This document shows, piece by piece, positions 22,390-32,254 of a stretch of 64,000 nt of DNA; position 1 is the first letter of the stretch; each line of letters starts with the position of its first letter. The notes under the pieces were generated by a model that worked only from the letters and a program-made list of their open reading frames with translations, made no database searches and was not told the origin of the DNA. The DNA lies in the NCBI GenBank assembly GCA_964406345.1, contig CAYORK010000001.1, positions 99,007 to 163,006 on the forward strand, written 5' to 3'. The position numbers and the translations under genes were made by a program. This stretch comes from SYAN01 sp964406345. Lineage in GTDB: Bacteria; Actinomycetota; Actinomycetes; Nanopelagicales; Nanopelagicaceae.

Positions 22390-23337
22390 ATGCCCGAGAT
22401 CCATCTGCCTGTCTGTCTCGATAGAACCGTAGAGCTGCTTGCTCCTGCGATAGAAGGTCGCGAACACCCGATCATCGTCGACGGAACGCTCGGTCTAGCC
22501 GGACACAGTTTCGAATTGCTTACGCGCTTTCCGCATCTGACCATCATCGGAATCGATAGGGATGCAGATGCGATCTCTCATGCAGCCAAGCGCCTCGAAC
22601 CATTCCATGGTCGTGTACAGATCTATCGCGATTCCTACGACAATCTTGGGAAAGTTCTCGATCAATTCGGCACACGCACCGTTGATGGGATCCTCCTTGA
22701 TCTCGGAGTTTCCTCCATGCAACTCGATTCCGTCGAGCGGGGGTTCTCCTACTCTCAGGAGAGCGCGCTCGATATGCGTATGGATAGGAGCCAGGGCCTC
22801 ACCGCAGCCGAAGTCCTGGCCACCTACTCAGAGTCTGACCTCACTCGGATCTTGCGCCAATATGGGGAAGAGCGTTTCGCGCCAAGGATCGCCAAAGCGA
22901 TCGTTGCTGAGCGAGCCAAGGAACCGATCTCGAAGAGTTCGACATTAGTCGAGCTCATCAAGCGAGTGATTCCCGCGCCAGCGCGACGGACCGGTGGAAA
23001 CCCTGCAAAGCGCACCTTCCAAGCACTTCGCATCGAGGTAAATGGCGAACTCGACATCTTGGATCGATCACTGCCGATCGCCCTTGACCGTCTCGCCGTC
23101 GGAGGTCGGATGGTCGTCCTCTCCTTCCATTCACTCGAGGATCGCATCGTCAAGGAGCACTTCGCCCGCGTCACTGCGCGCAAGGACCTTCCTGGACTTC
23201 CTGTCGAGTTACCTGGTCAAGATCAGAAATTCGCACTCATCTTCAACGGCAGCGAGAAGGCGAGCGAGGAAGAGATGCTCGTAAATCCTCGCGCCAAGTC
23301 GGTTCGTATCCGCGCGATCACTCGAGTGGCAGCCTGA
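22390..23337 (+). CDS. rsmH: 16S rRNA (cytosine-N4)-methyltransferase RsmH (MraW)
   Basis: SAM-dependent enzyme of 315 residues that methylates N4 of C1402 in 16S rRNA. HLPVCLDRTVELL opens the protein, VDGTLGLAGHSFELL is the SAM-binding motif I, GIDRDADAI motif II, DGILLDLGVSSMQLD motif IV, RGFSYSQESALDMRMD a family signature, and the C-terminal VLSFHSLEDRIVKEHF is highly conserved. The ATG at 22390 fits the family start (MPEIHxPV); a GTG at 22381 directly after an AGGAGAGAG site is the alternative. It is separated from mraZ by a 289-bp structured leader and coupled to the ftsL-like gene by TGATG. Confidence 0.94.
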   Translation: MPEIHLPVCLDRTVELLAPAIEGREHPIIVDGTLGLAGHSFELLTRFPHLTIIGIDRDADAISHAAKRLEPFHGRVQIYRDSYDNLGKVLDQFGTRTVDGILLDLGVSSMQLDSVERGFSYSQESALDMRMDRSQGLTAAEVLATYSESDLTRILRQYGEERFAPRIAKAIVAERAKEPISKSSTLVELIKRVIPAPARRTGGNPAKRTFQALRIEVNGELDILDRSLPIALDRLAVGGRMVVLSFHSLEDRIVKEHFARVTARKDLPGLPVELPGQDQKFALIFNGSEKASEEEMLVNPRAKSVRIRAITRVAA

Positions 23338-23717
23338 TGGCAATACGAGAACTTGGACCCGCGACTACTCGCAAATCCATCCCAACGCGGCGGCTCTCTC
23401 TCGTCGCGCCGCTGAGTAACCTTTCACTGGCGTCATTGACCGACGCAAAGAGAGACTCCAAGAACTTCGTCATGATCTGCGTCTCGATAGCAACCGCAGG
23501 TTTGCTGGCGATGTTCACCCTCAACATCGCGTTGACAGAAGGTGCATTCACCGTTCGATCCCTCAAGCTAGAGGTGATCGAGATGAAGGAACTTCGACAG
23601 GCAGCACTGACCGAATTGGCTCATGTCTCATCCCCTGATCGCCTCGCTCGTTCGGCGGAGATGTTGGGGATGGTCGCTTCGGGCAGCCCACGTTTCATAG
23701 AGATCAACGACAGGTAG
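23337..23717 (+). CDS. ftsL: FtsL-like cell division membrane protein
   Basis: Bitopic protein of 126 residues: a basic cytoplasmic N-terminus of about 43 residues, one membrane helix (FVMICVSIATAGLLAMFTLNIAL, about 44-66), and a periplasm-side coiled-coil-like stretch VRSLKLEVIEMKELRQAALTEL. The sequence is poorly conserved, but the position between rsmH and ftsI, the size and the topology identify it as the FtsL equivalent, which links FtsQ/DivIC-type proteins with FtsI-FtsW at the septum. The ATG overlaps the rsmH stop by one base (TGATG). Family assignment rests on context more than on residues. Confidence 0.8.
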   Translation: MAIRELGPATTRKSIPTRRLSLVAPLSNLSLASLTDAKRDSKNFVMICVSIATAGLLAMFTLNIALTEGAFTVRSLKLEVIEMKELRQAALTELAHVSSPDRLARSAEMLGMVASGSPRFIEINDR

Positions 23718-23729
23718 GAAGTTCTCCCC

Positions 23730-25622
23730 GTGAATCTTGCAACTGACCGATCACTCCAACCAAAGCGGATTCAGATCGCAGTTGCCATCATCGGCATCAT
23801 CCTCTTGGTCTTTGCGATCAGACTTCTCGACTTGCAAGCGCTCCGATCCAACGACCTCATGGTCAAAGCTGCAGGTGAATTGGAGCGAACTGCGACCATA
23901 CCAGCGCCCCGCGGTGCGATCCTTGATGCCAATGGAGTGGAACTTGCTCGCAGCGTGCTCTCGTATCGAATCGTCGTGGATCAGAAGCTGATACATGATG
24001 GTGAGGCAGTGGCAAAGGTCATCGCACCGATTCTGGATATGGATGAGGTCTACCTCGCCGAACGTTTGACGGGGGATCGCAGGTATGTGGTGATCGCCGA
24101 CAAGGTGCGCCCTGCGATTTGGCGGACCATGGAGTCGAGAATAGATAGCTATAACGAGAAGGTGATCGAGGAACGCAACGGCTATGCCAAGCGGATCAGT
24201 GGATTTTGGGCAGAGCGCCTCTATGACCGCGAGTACCCAGCCGGTCGACTCGCAGCATCACTACTTGGCTTCACCAATGCTGCGGGTGCAGGAGCAGCCG
24301 GATTGGAGTACAGCCTCAACTCCCAACTGACCGGACAAGATGGTGTCTACACGTACGCCAATGCGGGTGGGACGATCATTCCAGGCACGCAAGAAGTGAT
24401 GCTTGATTCAGTACCAGGTGAGAGCGTGCAGTTGACGATCGATAGGGATGTGCAGTGGGTCGCGCAACGCGCGATCACCAAAGTAGTGAGGTCATCTCGA
24501 GCAGTCTCTGGAACTGTGATCGTACAGAATCCGAAGACAGGAGAGATTCTCGCTCACGCAACCTATCCGACATTCGATCCGAACAATCGGGATGGTGTCG
24601 ACCCCGCTCTCTATCGGAATCTCACGGTTGAGGAGATCTATGAACCTGGTTCAACCGGAAAAGTGATCACCTTCGCCGCGGCCTTGGAGGAGGGAAAGAT
24701 CTCTCCAGAGACGATCATCACCACTCCCTACAAGATCAAGCGATATGGGACGACATTCAAGGATCACGAGTATCACAAGGGAGAGAAGATCACAGTGGCA
24801 GGTGCGCTCGCCAACTCGACGAATACCGGTGCCATCAAGATCGGTGAAATGGTTGGAAAGGAACGCCTCTACGACTATCTGCGCGCATTCGGATTGGGAG
24901 AGTCGACCGAGCTTCGTCTACCCGGAGAAGCCGCGGGCAAATTGCGTCCGGTCAAAGAGTGGTCTGGAACTTCACTCCCAACAATCTCCTTCGGTCAGGG
25001 CTATTCATTGACAGCGATCCAAGCGACTTCGATCTTTTCCACTTTGGCGAATGATGGTGTGCGAGTGCCCCCGAGCGTCATCAAGGGAACGATTGCTCCC
25101 AATGGCGCATTCACTGCTCACAAGACTGGAGATGCGGTAAGAGTGGTCTCCTCCGACACTGCGAAGAAGATGCGCCTGATCATGGAGAGCGTCGTCGGAC
25201 CACATGGAACCGCTGAGACTGCCGCCATTCCCGGTTACCGCGTCGCAGGCAAGACTGGAACCGCGTGGCGTCATGATGAGAAGTGCGGGTGTTACAAGGG
25301 CTACACCGCATCGTTCATCGGCTTCGCTCCAGCAGATGATCCTGCTTATGTGGTCAATGTGACCATTCAGGCGCCTAAGGGTGTCTACTACGGCGGCTAT
25401 CTTGGTGGCCCCGTCTTCAAGGAAGTGATGAGTTACATCCTTCAATCTCAGAACATCCCGCCGACGGCAAAGGCTGAATCCAGTTATGCCTTGAGTTACA
25501 AGGAGTACCTGCGGAAGATCAGCACTCCCACTGCTGCTACCGAGAGCGAAGAGCCTAAGAAGCCAGCTGATCCGGTGAAGAAGGACAAGAAGAAGAAAGA
25601 GAAAGTCGATGCTCGTGGATGA
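23730..25622 (+). CDS. ftsI: Septal peptidoglycan transpeptidase FtsI (PBP3)
   Basis: Class B penicillin-binding protein of 630 residues that cross-links septal peptidoglycan. An N-terminal membrane anchor (about 13-33) precedes the PBP dimerisation domain (APRGAILDANGVELA, REYPAGRLAASLLGF). The transpeptidase triad is complete: EPGSTGK (catalytic Ser about 307), NSTNTG (SxN about 361) and AGKTGTA (about 505-511). The C-terminus ends in a Lys-rich tail of about 30 residues. The start is GTG at 23730 with an AGGA site upstream. It overlaps murE by 14 bp. KCGCYKGY, just after the KTG box, contains two Cys, which might form a disulfide outside the membrane. Confidence 0.95.
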   Translation: MNLATDRSLQPKRIQIAVAIIGIILLVFAIRLLDLQALRSNDLMVKAAGELERTATIPAPRGAILDANGVELARSVLSYRIVVDQKLIHDGEAVAKVIAPILDMDEVYLAERLTGDRRYVVIADKVRPAIWRTMESRIDSYNEKVIEERNGYAKRISGFWAERLYDREYPAGRLAASLLGFTNAAGAGAAGLEYSLNSQLTGQDGVYTYANAGGTIIPGTQEVMLDSVPGESVQLTIDRDVQWVAQRAITKVVRSSRAVSGTVIVQNPKTGEILAHATYPTFDPNNRDGVDPALYRNLTVEEIYEPGSTGKVITFAAALEEGKISPETIITTPYKIKRYGTTFKDHEYHKGEKITVAGALANSTNTGAIKIGEMVGKERLYDYLRAFGLGESTELRLPGEAAGKLRPVKEWSGTSLPTISFGQGYSLTAIQATSIFSTLANDGVRVPPSVIKGTIAPNGAFTAHKTGDAVRVVSSDTAKKMRLIMESVVGPHGTAETAAIPGYRVAGKTGTAWRHDEKCGCYKGYTASFIGFAPADDPAYVVNVTIQAPKGVYYGGYLGGPVFKEVMSYILQSQNIPPTAKAESSYALSYKEYLRKISTPTAATESEEPKKPADPVKKDKKKKEKVDARG

Positions 25623-27126
25623 GCGGGCTCTTGTAGCGCAGACGAGGTCACTCGTCGACGTCGCCAATTACCTCGGTGATACCGGTCTCTCGCTCTCCCA
25701 ACTTGCAGGTATCGAGATCACAGAGATCGCAAGTTCGACCGATTCAGTCGTTCCTGGCGCTCTCTTCGTCGCACATAGAGGTATTCGCAGTCACGGCGCG
25801 GAATATGTCGAACGCGCCATCTCCTCTGGAGCGAGTGCGATCTTGACCGACAAGGAGGGTGAATCGAAGATCTCTGCAAAAGGCGGGATCCGAGTTCCTG
25901 TCCTCGTCGTCTCGCGCCCTGAGGTAGATCTGGGTCATTTGGCTCATTGGTTCCATGGTGATCCGATGCGAAGCATGCATGCGGTCGGGGTCACCGGCAC
26001 GAATGGCAAGAGCACCATAACCACTTTGCTTTACGAGATGTGGCAGGCCGCTGGGTTCACGGCTGGCTTGATGGGAACGATTGCGACTTTGATGCCTGGG
26101 TTGGAGTTGAAAGCCGAGCGCACCACTGAGTCAGCCGATGAGTTGGCCCGTCGTGTCGCGCAAATGGCTCAACTCCATGTTCGCGCCCTCGCCATGGAAG
26201 TGAGCTCTCATGGACTGGCTCTCCATCGTGTCAATGGTGCCCGTTTCGCAGCAGCAGGTTTCAGCAATCTCTCGCAAGACCATCTGGACTTCCACGGTGA
26301 CATGGAGAGCTACTTCGCCGCAAAAGCTTCGCTCTTCACTCATGAGTATGCCGATCGCGCATTCATCAACATCGACGATGCCTATGGAAAGCGTCTTGCC
26401 ACCATGACCTCGCTCGAGACCATCACACTCTCCTTGAAGGATAGAAGTGCATCATGGTTCGTAGCCGAGCGAGAGGTGACAGGACGCGGAAATCGTCTTG
26501 AGATTCGAGGACCCGGCGGCATTCTGATCTCGACGGAGATCCCGCTTATCGGTACGCACAATGTGGAGAACTATCTGATGGCTCTGGCTCTTGCCATCGA
26601 TAGCGGAGTGGACCCTGTCGTCATCGAGAGTGCATCCCGAAATCTCAAGGGAGCTCACGGTCGCATGGAACGAGTCGAACTCGGACAGCCATTCACCGCT
26701 CTTGTCGATTATGGGCACTCTCCAGATGCTGTCGCCCGTGTCCTTCAATCACTTCGCGAGAGCACCTCAGGCAGGATCATCGCTCTCCTTGGATGTGGTG
26801 GCGACCGAGACCGCGGTAAGCGTCCGCTGATGGGGCAAGCGCTCATCGCTGGATCTGATGTCGCGATCTTCACGAGTGACAATCCACGAAGTGAGGATCC
26901 TGCGGACATCTTGCGGGAGATGACGGCAGGACTTGCGATCAAAGAGCCTTCACGCATCGAAATCGACCGAAGGAGTGCGATCGAGTATGCGGTCTCGCTT
27001 GCTGAGCCTGGCGATCTTGTCATCGTTCTTGGTAAAGGGCATGAACGTGGTCAACAATTCAAGGATCGGCTCGAAGAGTTCGATGATCGCCTCGAGGTAG
27101 CTAAGGCAATTGAAGGCCGAGGCTGA
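25609..27126 (+). CDS. murE: UDP-MurNAc-tripeptide synthetase MurE
   Basis: Adds the third stem-peptide residue to UDP-MurNAc-L-Ala-D-Glu; cytosolic Mur ligase of 505 residues. The ATP loop is GVTGTNGKSTIT (about 127-138), the central domain has LAMEVSSHGLALHRV and NLSQDHLDFHG, and GCGGDRDRGKRP is a family block. The substrate-selecting loop reads SDNPRSEDP (about 422-430): the DNPR form is associated with meso-diaminopimelate rather than lysine, so the cell wall is predicted to be DAP type. The ATG at 25609 lies inside the ftsI end (14-bp overlap); a GTG two codons later is an alternative. murF follows after 7 bp. Confidence 0.95.
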   Translation: MLVDERALVAQTRSLVDVANYLGDTGLSLSQLAGIEITEIASSTDSVVPGALFVAHRGIRSHGAEYVERAISSGASAILTDKEGESKISAKGGIRVPVLVVSRPEVDLGHLAHWFHGDPMRSMHAVGVTGTNGKSTITTLLYEMWQAAGFTAGLMGTIATLMPGLELKAERTTESADELARRVAQMAQLHVRALAMEVSSHGLALHRVNGARFAAAGFSNLSQDHLDFHGDMESYFAAKASLFTHEYADRAFINIDDAYGKRLATMTSLETITLSLKDRSASWFVAEREVTGRGNRLEIRGPGGILISTEIPLIGTHNVENYLMALALAIDSGVDPVVIESASRNLKGAHGRMERVELGQPFTALVDYGHSPDAVARVLQSLRESTSGRIIALLGCGGDRDRGKRPLMGQALIAGSDVAIFTSDNPRSEDPADILREMTAGLAIKEPSRIEIDRRSAIEYAVSLAEPGDLVIVLGKGHERGQQFKDRLEEFDDRLEVAKAIEGRG

Positions 27127-27133
27127 ATCGACG

Positions 27134-28633
27134 ATGAGCGACGCGACTTCAAGGCCGACTCATGACTTTCCAAAACATGAAGGCCAGCGCCTGACGCTTA
27201 CATGGACGATTGAAGATGTTGCTGAAGTCATTGGCGGGACTCTCGTCAATGCCGATAGGGCGCGAGAGACGAATGGTGCACTCTTCTTCGATTCTCGAGC
27301 CTCAGTCAAGGACGGGATCTTCCTCGCACTTGAAGGCGAAAAAGTCGATGGTCATGACTTCATAAATGAATCAGGTGCATCCTTTTCGATCGTCTCTCGC
27401 CATGTCGATGACCCAGCGATCGTAGTCTCCGATGTGTTGGTCGCCGCAGGGCTATGGGCGAGCCACTATCGAGCATCGTTGAAGGAATTGATTGTCGTAG
27501 GGATCACGGGATCACAGGGCAAGACGACCACTAAGGACATGGCTCATCACATGCTCCGTCTCCACAGTGGGATGAGAGAAGACGCCGTAGTCGCCCCTCG
27601 AGGTTCATACAACAATGACCTCGGCCTTCCAATCGTGATCACATCGTGCCAGCCAACGACGCGGTACTGCATCTCTGAGATGGGAGCGCGTCACAAGGGA
27701 GACATCCTCCGACTCGCGACCATCGCGAAGCCGCAGATCGGAATCGTTCTCAAAGTCGGGACCGCGCACCTGGGGGAGTTCGGAAGCCGTGAAGCGATTG
27801 CGCAGACTAAGTCAGAGTTAGTAGCAGGCATCGATCAAGAGGGAATTGCGATCCTCGGAACATACGATGAGTTCACGCCCCTGATGGCTCGTAACCGCGC
27901 TGACCTGACTGTCATCACTTTTGGTGAAAGAGGCGATGAGACAGTCCGTGCGACAGATGTAGAGGCGCGCGGGGGTTTCGCTCACTTCGAATTGGTCACA
28001 CCTCGAGGTCGTGAGGTGGTGGAGTTGCGGGTAGCAGGCATCCATAACGTCGCCAATGCTCTCGCTACTGCAGCTCTCGGATTCGTTCTCGGAATACCGG
28101 AGAACGAGATCGCTACCGCACTTTCGACCTTCGAACCACAGAGTCGATGGCGGATGGAGTTGAGCGAGATCGATGGCGTGACTGTGATCAATGACTCCTA
28201 CAACGCCAATCCGGAGAGCATGAAGGCAGCGTTGGAGACCACACGGCTACTCGCGCAAGAGAGCGGTGGACGCACTTTTGCCTTCTTAGGGACGATGAAT
28301 GAACTGGGTGATGCCTCTGATGAGATGCATGGTGAGATCGGCAGAGAAGTGCTATCACTCGGGATCGATTACCTCATCGCGGTCAACGAGAAGAGGTACT
28401 TGGTCGATTCCGAGGGAGAGACGGAGACAATTCTGGCCACTGATCTCGATCAGGCACGCAAACTCTTCGACTCCATCGAGACCGGGGATTGCGTGTTGTT
28501 CAAGGCCTCTCGCAGCATCGGTCTGGAACGATTGGCAGCTGACCTTGTCGAGTCTCTCAAGAACCGTGTTCAGAGATCCTCCGAATCGTCGGATCAAGGA
28601 GTAGCGAGAGATGAAGAAAGGGAGCGTGGATAG
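27134..28633 (+). CDS. murF: UDP-MurNAc-tripeptide-D-alanyl-D-alanine ligase MurF
   Basis: Mur ligase of 499 residues that attaches D-Ala-D-Ala, completing the UDP-MurNAc-pentapeptide. Features: TWTIEDVAEVIGGTLV at the N-terminal domain, FFDSRASVKDGIFLALEGEKVDGHDF, ATP loop GITGSQGKTTTKD (about 123-135), YNNDLGLPI, ISEMGARHKGDI, and VINDSYNANPESMKAAL in the C-terminal domain. The ATG at 27134 begins 7 bp after murE; a TTG at 27110 inside murE is less likely. The N-terminus has some 30 residues before the first conserved block, slightly long. mraY begins immediately after the stop codon without a gap. Confidence 0.95.
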   Translation: MSDATSRPTHDFPKHEGQRLTLTWTIEDVAEVIGGTLVNADRARETNGALFFDSRASVKDGIFLALEGEKVDGHDFINESGASFSIVSRHVDDPAIVVSDVLVAAGLWASHYRASLKELIVVGITGSQGKTTTKDMAHHMLRLHSGMREDAVVAPRGSYNNDLGLPIVITSCQPTTRYCISEMGARHKGDILRLATIAKPQIGIVLKVGTAHLGEFGSREAIAQTKSELVAGIDQEGIAILGTYDEFTPLMARNRADLTVITFGERGDETVRATDVEARGGFAHFELVTPRGREVVELRVAGIHNVANALATAALGFVLGIPENEIATALSTFEPQSRWRMELSEIDGVTVINDSYNANPESMKAALETTRLLAQESGGRTFAFLGTMNELGDASDEMHGEIGREVLSLGIDYLIAVNEKRYLVDSEGETETILATDLDQARKLFDSIETGDCVLFKASRSIGLERLAADLVESLKNRVQRSSESSDQGVARDEERERG

Positions 28634-29692
28634 ATGAGAGGAATTCTCCTCGCCGGCGCCTTCGCTGCGATCTTGGCATTTCTTCTCTCACCACTGCTCA
28701 TCAAGGTTCTCACGCGTCGGGGAATCGGACAGGTGATTCGAACCGACGGACCGACGACCCATCAGGTCAAGAGTGGCACTCCAACGATGGGGGGAGTGGC
28801 GATCATCTTCGCAGCGACGATGGGTTATCTCATTTCTCATCTGATCATCGGTGTGCCTGTCACCACTTCGGCGATCTTGGTCTTGGGTCTCGTCGTTGGA
28901 ATCGGATTCATCGGATTCCTTGATGATTGGCTGAAGATCTCGCGCCGGAATTCCAAGGGGTTATCAGCCAAGTTGAAGTTACTTGGTCAGGCAGTGATCG
29001 CCGTCGCCTTCGCAATGGCCGGAAGGAATTTCCCAGACGAGAGAGGGCTGACCCCAATCTCCGATCAACTCTCCACGGTGAGAGATACCGCAGTCACCCT
29101 CGCTCCAATCTTGGTCATACTTCTTGCCCTGGTGATGATCTTGGGTACGAGCAATGCAGTCAATCTCACCGATGGTCTCGACGGTTTGGCATCAGGTGCT
29201 GCGATCCTCTCTTTCCTCGCCTTCATACTCATCGGTGTGTGGGAGTTCGGACAGAGCTGTGGAATCGAACCATCACCGAAGTGTTATGAAGTTCGAGACC
29301 CGCTCGATCTTGCAGTATTGGCGGCAGCATTCGCTGGAGCTCTCGCAGGATTCCTCTGGTGGAACACCGCGCCGGCACAGATCTACATGGGAGATACGGG
29401 TTCGCTAGCGATTGGTGCGGCTCTCGCCGGTTTGGCGCTCACTCTCCGTGTCGAGTTACTCTTGATCGCACTCGGTGGCCTCTTCGTCATCATCACTCTC
29501 TCCGTGATCATTCAAACTGGTTACTTCAAGCTCTCCGGGGGAAAACGAGTGTTCAAGATGGCGCCGCTTCACCATCACTTCGAACTCTCGGGCTGGAGCG
29601 AAGTGACTGTGGTGGTTCGATTTTGGATCATCGCGGGTCTCTCGATGGCCTTGGGACTTGGACTCTTCTATGCCGACTGGGTAGCGGGGTAG
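28634..29692 (+). CDS. mraY: Phospho-N-acetylmuramoyl-pentapeptide transferase MraY
   Basis: Polytopic membrane enzyme of 352 residues that transfers phospho-MurNAc-pentapeptide to undecaprenyl phosphate, giving lipid I. About ten helices are expected. Conserved cytoplasmic motifs are GTPTMGGVAI, FLDDWLKISRRNSKGLSAK (DDxxK region), NLTDGLDGLASG with the catalytic Asp, WWNTAPAQIYMGDTGSLAIG, and the HHH loop APLHHHFELSGWSE. The ATG directly follows the murF stop codon. murD follows after 10 bp. This is the first membrane step of the cell-wall precursor pathway encoded by the surrounding genes. Confidence 0.96.
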   Translation: MRGILLAGAFAAILAFLLSPLLIKVLTRRGIGQVIRTDGPTTHQVKSGTPTMGGVAIIFAATMGYLISHLIIGVPVTTSAILVLGLVVGIGFIGFLDDWLKISRRNSKGLSAKLKLLGQAVIAVAFAMAGRNFPDERGLTPISDQLSTVRDTAVTLAPILVILLALVMILGTSNAVNLTDGLDGLASGAAILSFLAFILIGVWEFGQSCGIEPSPKCYEVRDPLDLAVLAAAFAGALAGFLWWNTAPAQIYMGDTGSLAIGAALAGLALTLRVELLLIALGGLFVIITLSVIIQTGYFKLSGGKRVFKMAPLHHHFELSGWSEVTVVVRFWIIAGLSMALGLGLFYADWVAG

Positions 29693-29702
29693 AACTAAGA
29701 AG

Positions 29703-31085
29703 ATGACTCCAGGATCGATCACCGTCGAAGGTTTGCGAGGTCTCGATCTCGTCATCGTTGGAGCAGGCGTAACTGGTAAGGCGCTGCAGGATTTCGCGAC
29801 CTCTCACGGTGCAAGCGTGACGATGGTCGATGATCGCGCTGAAGGCGCGTCTCGCGACCTGCCGGAATCTTGCGCGTTAGCGATCATCAGTCCGGGATGG
29901 AAACCTGATCATCCGATCATCGAGGGGATACGCGCACGTGGGATCCCGTATCTGAGTGAGATCGACTTCGCTTGGGAGATGAAGAGGCAGATCGCCCCGG
30001 CACAACGCTGGATCGCTCTCTCAGGTACAAATGGCAAGACCACGACTATTCAAATGGTCGAGAAGATCATGCAGTGCGCCGGAATCGCGGGTGTCGCATG
30101 TGGCAACGTGGGAAGGACAGTGATCGAGTCGATCACGCCCGAGATCGAAGTCCTCGCCATCGAACTCTCCTCTTTCCAGATTCAATGGAGCGATCTCCCT
30201 CGATTCGAGGCAATCGCACTCCTCAACATCTCTCCTGACCATATCGATTGGCATGGGAGCTTCGATCGCTATCGGGACGCGAAGCTGAAGTTGATCTCGC
30301 TCTCCGCACGATCTTTCATCAACATCTCTGACGCCACCTTGAGTCGTTCTTGGCCGGAACTCCTTTCTTCTACGACGGGTGAGTTGATCCCTTTTCATCT
30401 CGGATCGCCTGCTCGTGGGGAGATAGGTCTTGTAGAAGACTTGATCGTCGATCGGGCATTGGTTGATGACCCGATGAACGCAGAGGTCTTGATCGAGGTG
30501 GGGGCTCTACCCTCACGGGCATCGCACAATGTCAGCAACGCAATGGCTGCTGCTGCGCTCGCGAAGGCGATCGGCATCGGAGCAGAAGCGATCACAGCTG
30601 GCCTATCTGCATTCATCTTCGATCAACATCGCTTGCAGGTTGTGGGAGAGTCGAAGGGTGTCACTTGGATCGATGATTCCAAAGCCACCAATCCGCATGC
30701 AGCGTTGGCCGCAATCTTCTCTTTCCCATCCGTGATCTGGATCGCCGGAGGTCTTGCCAAAGGCGCATCGATGGATGAGTTGGTCCGCGCAACTTCTTCG
30801 AGAGTCAGGGCAGCGATCCTGGTCGGACGAGACGCTCCTCTGATCCGCTCGGCGATCCAAGAGGTCAATCCCAGTATGAAGATCGTCGAAGTAGGCGCAA
30901 CGCAAGGCAGGGAAGTGATGCGCGAAGCAGTGACCTTCGCCAAGAATCTCGCCTCGCGCGGTGACACAGTGTTACTCGCACCGGCGTGTGCATCAATGGA
31001 TCAATTCACCTCCTACAAGGAACGTGGTGATCTCTTTCAAAGTGCCGTGAGAGAGCTCGTATTGAGTGAAGGGGGAGCATCATGA
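29703..31085 (+). CDS. murD: UDP-MurNAc-L-alanine:D-glutamate ligase MurD
   Basis: Mur ligase of 460 residues that adds D-Glu to UDP-MurNAc-L-Ala. An N-terminal Rossmann-like segment VIVGAGVTGKALQDF binds the UDP part; the ATP loop is ALSGTNGKTTTIQM (about 105-118); AIELSSFQIQW, LLNISPDHIDWHGSFDRY and DDSKATNPHA match MurD-specific blocks. The ATG at 29703 is preceded by AAGAAG. The end overlaps ftsW by 4 bp (ATGA). Order mraY-murD-ftsW-murG-murC is that of the standard actinobacterial dcw cluster. Confidence 0.95.
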   Translation: MTPGSITVEGLRGLDLVIVGAGVTGKALQDFATSHGASVTMVDDRAEGASRDLPESCALAIISPGWKPDHPIIEGIRARGIPYLSEIDFAWEMKRQIAPAQRWIALSGTNGKTTTIQMVEKIMQCAGIAGVACGNVGRTVIESITPEIEVLAIELSSFQIQWSDLPRFEAIALLNISPDHIDWHGSFDRYRDAKLKLISLSARSFINISDATLSRSWPELLSSTTGELIPFHLGSPARGEIGLVEDLIVDRALVDDPMNAEVLIEVGALPSRASHNVSNAMAAAALAKAIGIGAEAITAGLSAFIFDQHRLQVVGESKGVTWIDDSKATNPHAALAAIFSFPSVIWIAGGLAKGASMDELVRATSSRVRAAILVGRDAPLIRSAIQEVNPSMKIVEVGATQGREVMREAVTFAKNLASRGDTVLLAPACASMDQFTSYKERGDLFQSAVRELVLSEGGAS

Positions 31086-32254
31086 GACGCCCGGTGGTCA
31101 ACTTCTATGGGGTGGCGCTTCCGACCATCTTGATCTCTGTATTCGGCCTGGTCATGGTCTTCTCTGCCTCGAGTGTCAAAGCACTTCAAGAATCTGGTTC
31201 CTCTGTCGCCATCGTTAGTAGGCAAGCGCTGCTCTTCTTCGTCGGTCTTGGGATTGCACTCTTCCTCTTCCGCGCTCCCTTCGCTTTCTTGAAACGGATG
31301 TCGACTCTCTCCCTTGTACTCTCGCTCATCGCACTGGCTTTGCCGCAACTTCCAGGGATAGGCAAAGAGGTCAATGGCAACGTCAACTGGATCTCCATCG
31401 CTGGATTCACGATGCAACCAAGTGAGTTCGCCAAGCTCGGCATGATCCTTTGGTTGGCGGGCGTCTTGGCTCGACATGAGGAGATGAAGGAACGCCAGGT
31501 GCAGATGAGCCCGGGTGCGCTCGCCATGCAAGTGCTTCCCGGTGTCATCGCCATGATCGCACTCATCCTCATCGGCAGGGACCTTGGTACTGCTCTAGTC
31601 TTCGCTGCCATCGCGGCAGCAGTGCTTTTCGTCGCTGGGATCCAGATTCGATGGTTCGTCGCCGCGATCGCTGCGCTATCTCTGATGGCGGCGATTTTGA
31701 TCTTGACTCAATCGAATCGCATCTATCGCATCAAGGCTCTCCTTGATCCATTCTCAGAGGAGCACTATCAGAACGCTGGATGGCAACCTGCACACTCCAT
31801 CATGGGGCTAGCATCGGGCGGTGTCTTCGGTTCTGGCCTGGGTGCCGGAAAACAGAAGTGGGGCAATCTCGCTGAGGCACATACAGATTTCATTTTCGCC
31901 GTCATTGGCGAAGAGATGGGTCTTCTAGGAACTCTTACCCTTCTTGGGCTCTTTGCTTTCCTCCTGCTGTCTATATTCAAGATCGCACTCCGCTCTCAAA
32001 CTCTCTTGGAGAGGTTCTTCGTCTGCGGTGTCGGACTCTGGTTCGCCATACAGATCGTGGTCAACATCGGATCCGTAACAGGTCTCATCCCTGTGATCGG
32101 CGTGACGCTTCCCCTCGTTTCCTACGGCGGCTCTTCCTTGCTTGCGACATTCGCCGCGCTGGGCTTGGTCTTGGGCGTGGCCATGCGGGATCCTGAGGTA
32201 AAGAGTGAGATCACGGAAAGAATCTCTCGCTCCCTCAAGTACTCTCAGAAGTGA
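31082..32254 (+). CDS. ftsW: Peptidoglycan glycosyltransferase FtsW (SEDS family)
   Basis: SEDS-family polytopic membrane protein of 390 residues with about ten helices; polymerises glycan strands at the septum together with FtsI. Recognisable blocks are GLVMVFSASSVKAL in helix 1, GNVNWISIAGFTMQPSEFAKLG, GRDLGTALVFAAIAAAVLFV, the extracellular-loop KQKWGNLAEAHTDFIFAVIG and the late PVIGVTLPLVSYGGSSLLA. These identify FtsW/RodA; the dcw position makes it FtsW. It overlaps murD by 4 bp and murG by 1 bp. The cytoplasmic C-terminal tail is short. Confidence 0.95.
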   Translation: MRRPVVNFYGVALPTILISVFGLVMVFSASSVKALQESGSSVAIVSRQALLFFVGLGIALFLFRAPFAFLKRMSTLSLVLSLIALALPQLPGIGKEVNGNVNWISIAGFTMQPSEFAKLGMILWLAGVLARHEEMKERQVQMSPGALAMQVLPGVIAMIALILIGRDLGTALVFAAIAAAVLFVAGIQIRWFVAAIAALSLMAAILILTQSNRIYRIKALLDPFSEEHYQNAGWQPAHSIMGLASGGVFGSGLGAGKQKWGNLAEAHTDFIFAVIGEEMGLLGTLTLLGLFAFLLLSIFKIALRSQTLLERFFVCGVGLWFAIQIVVNIGSVTGLIPVIGVTLPLVSYGGSSLLATFAALGLVLGVAMRDPEVKSEITERISRSLKYSQK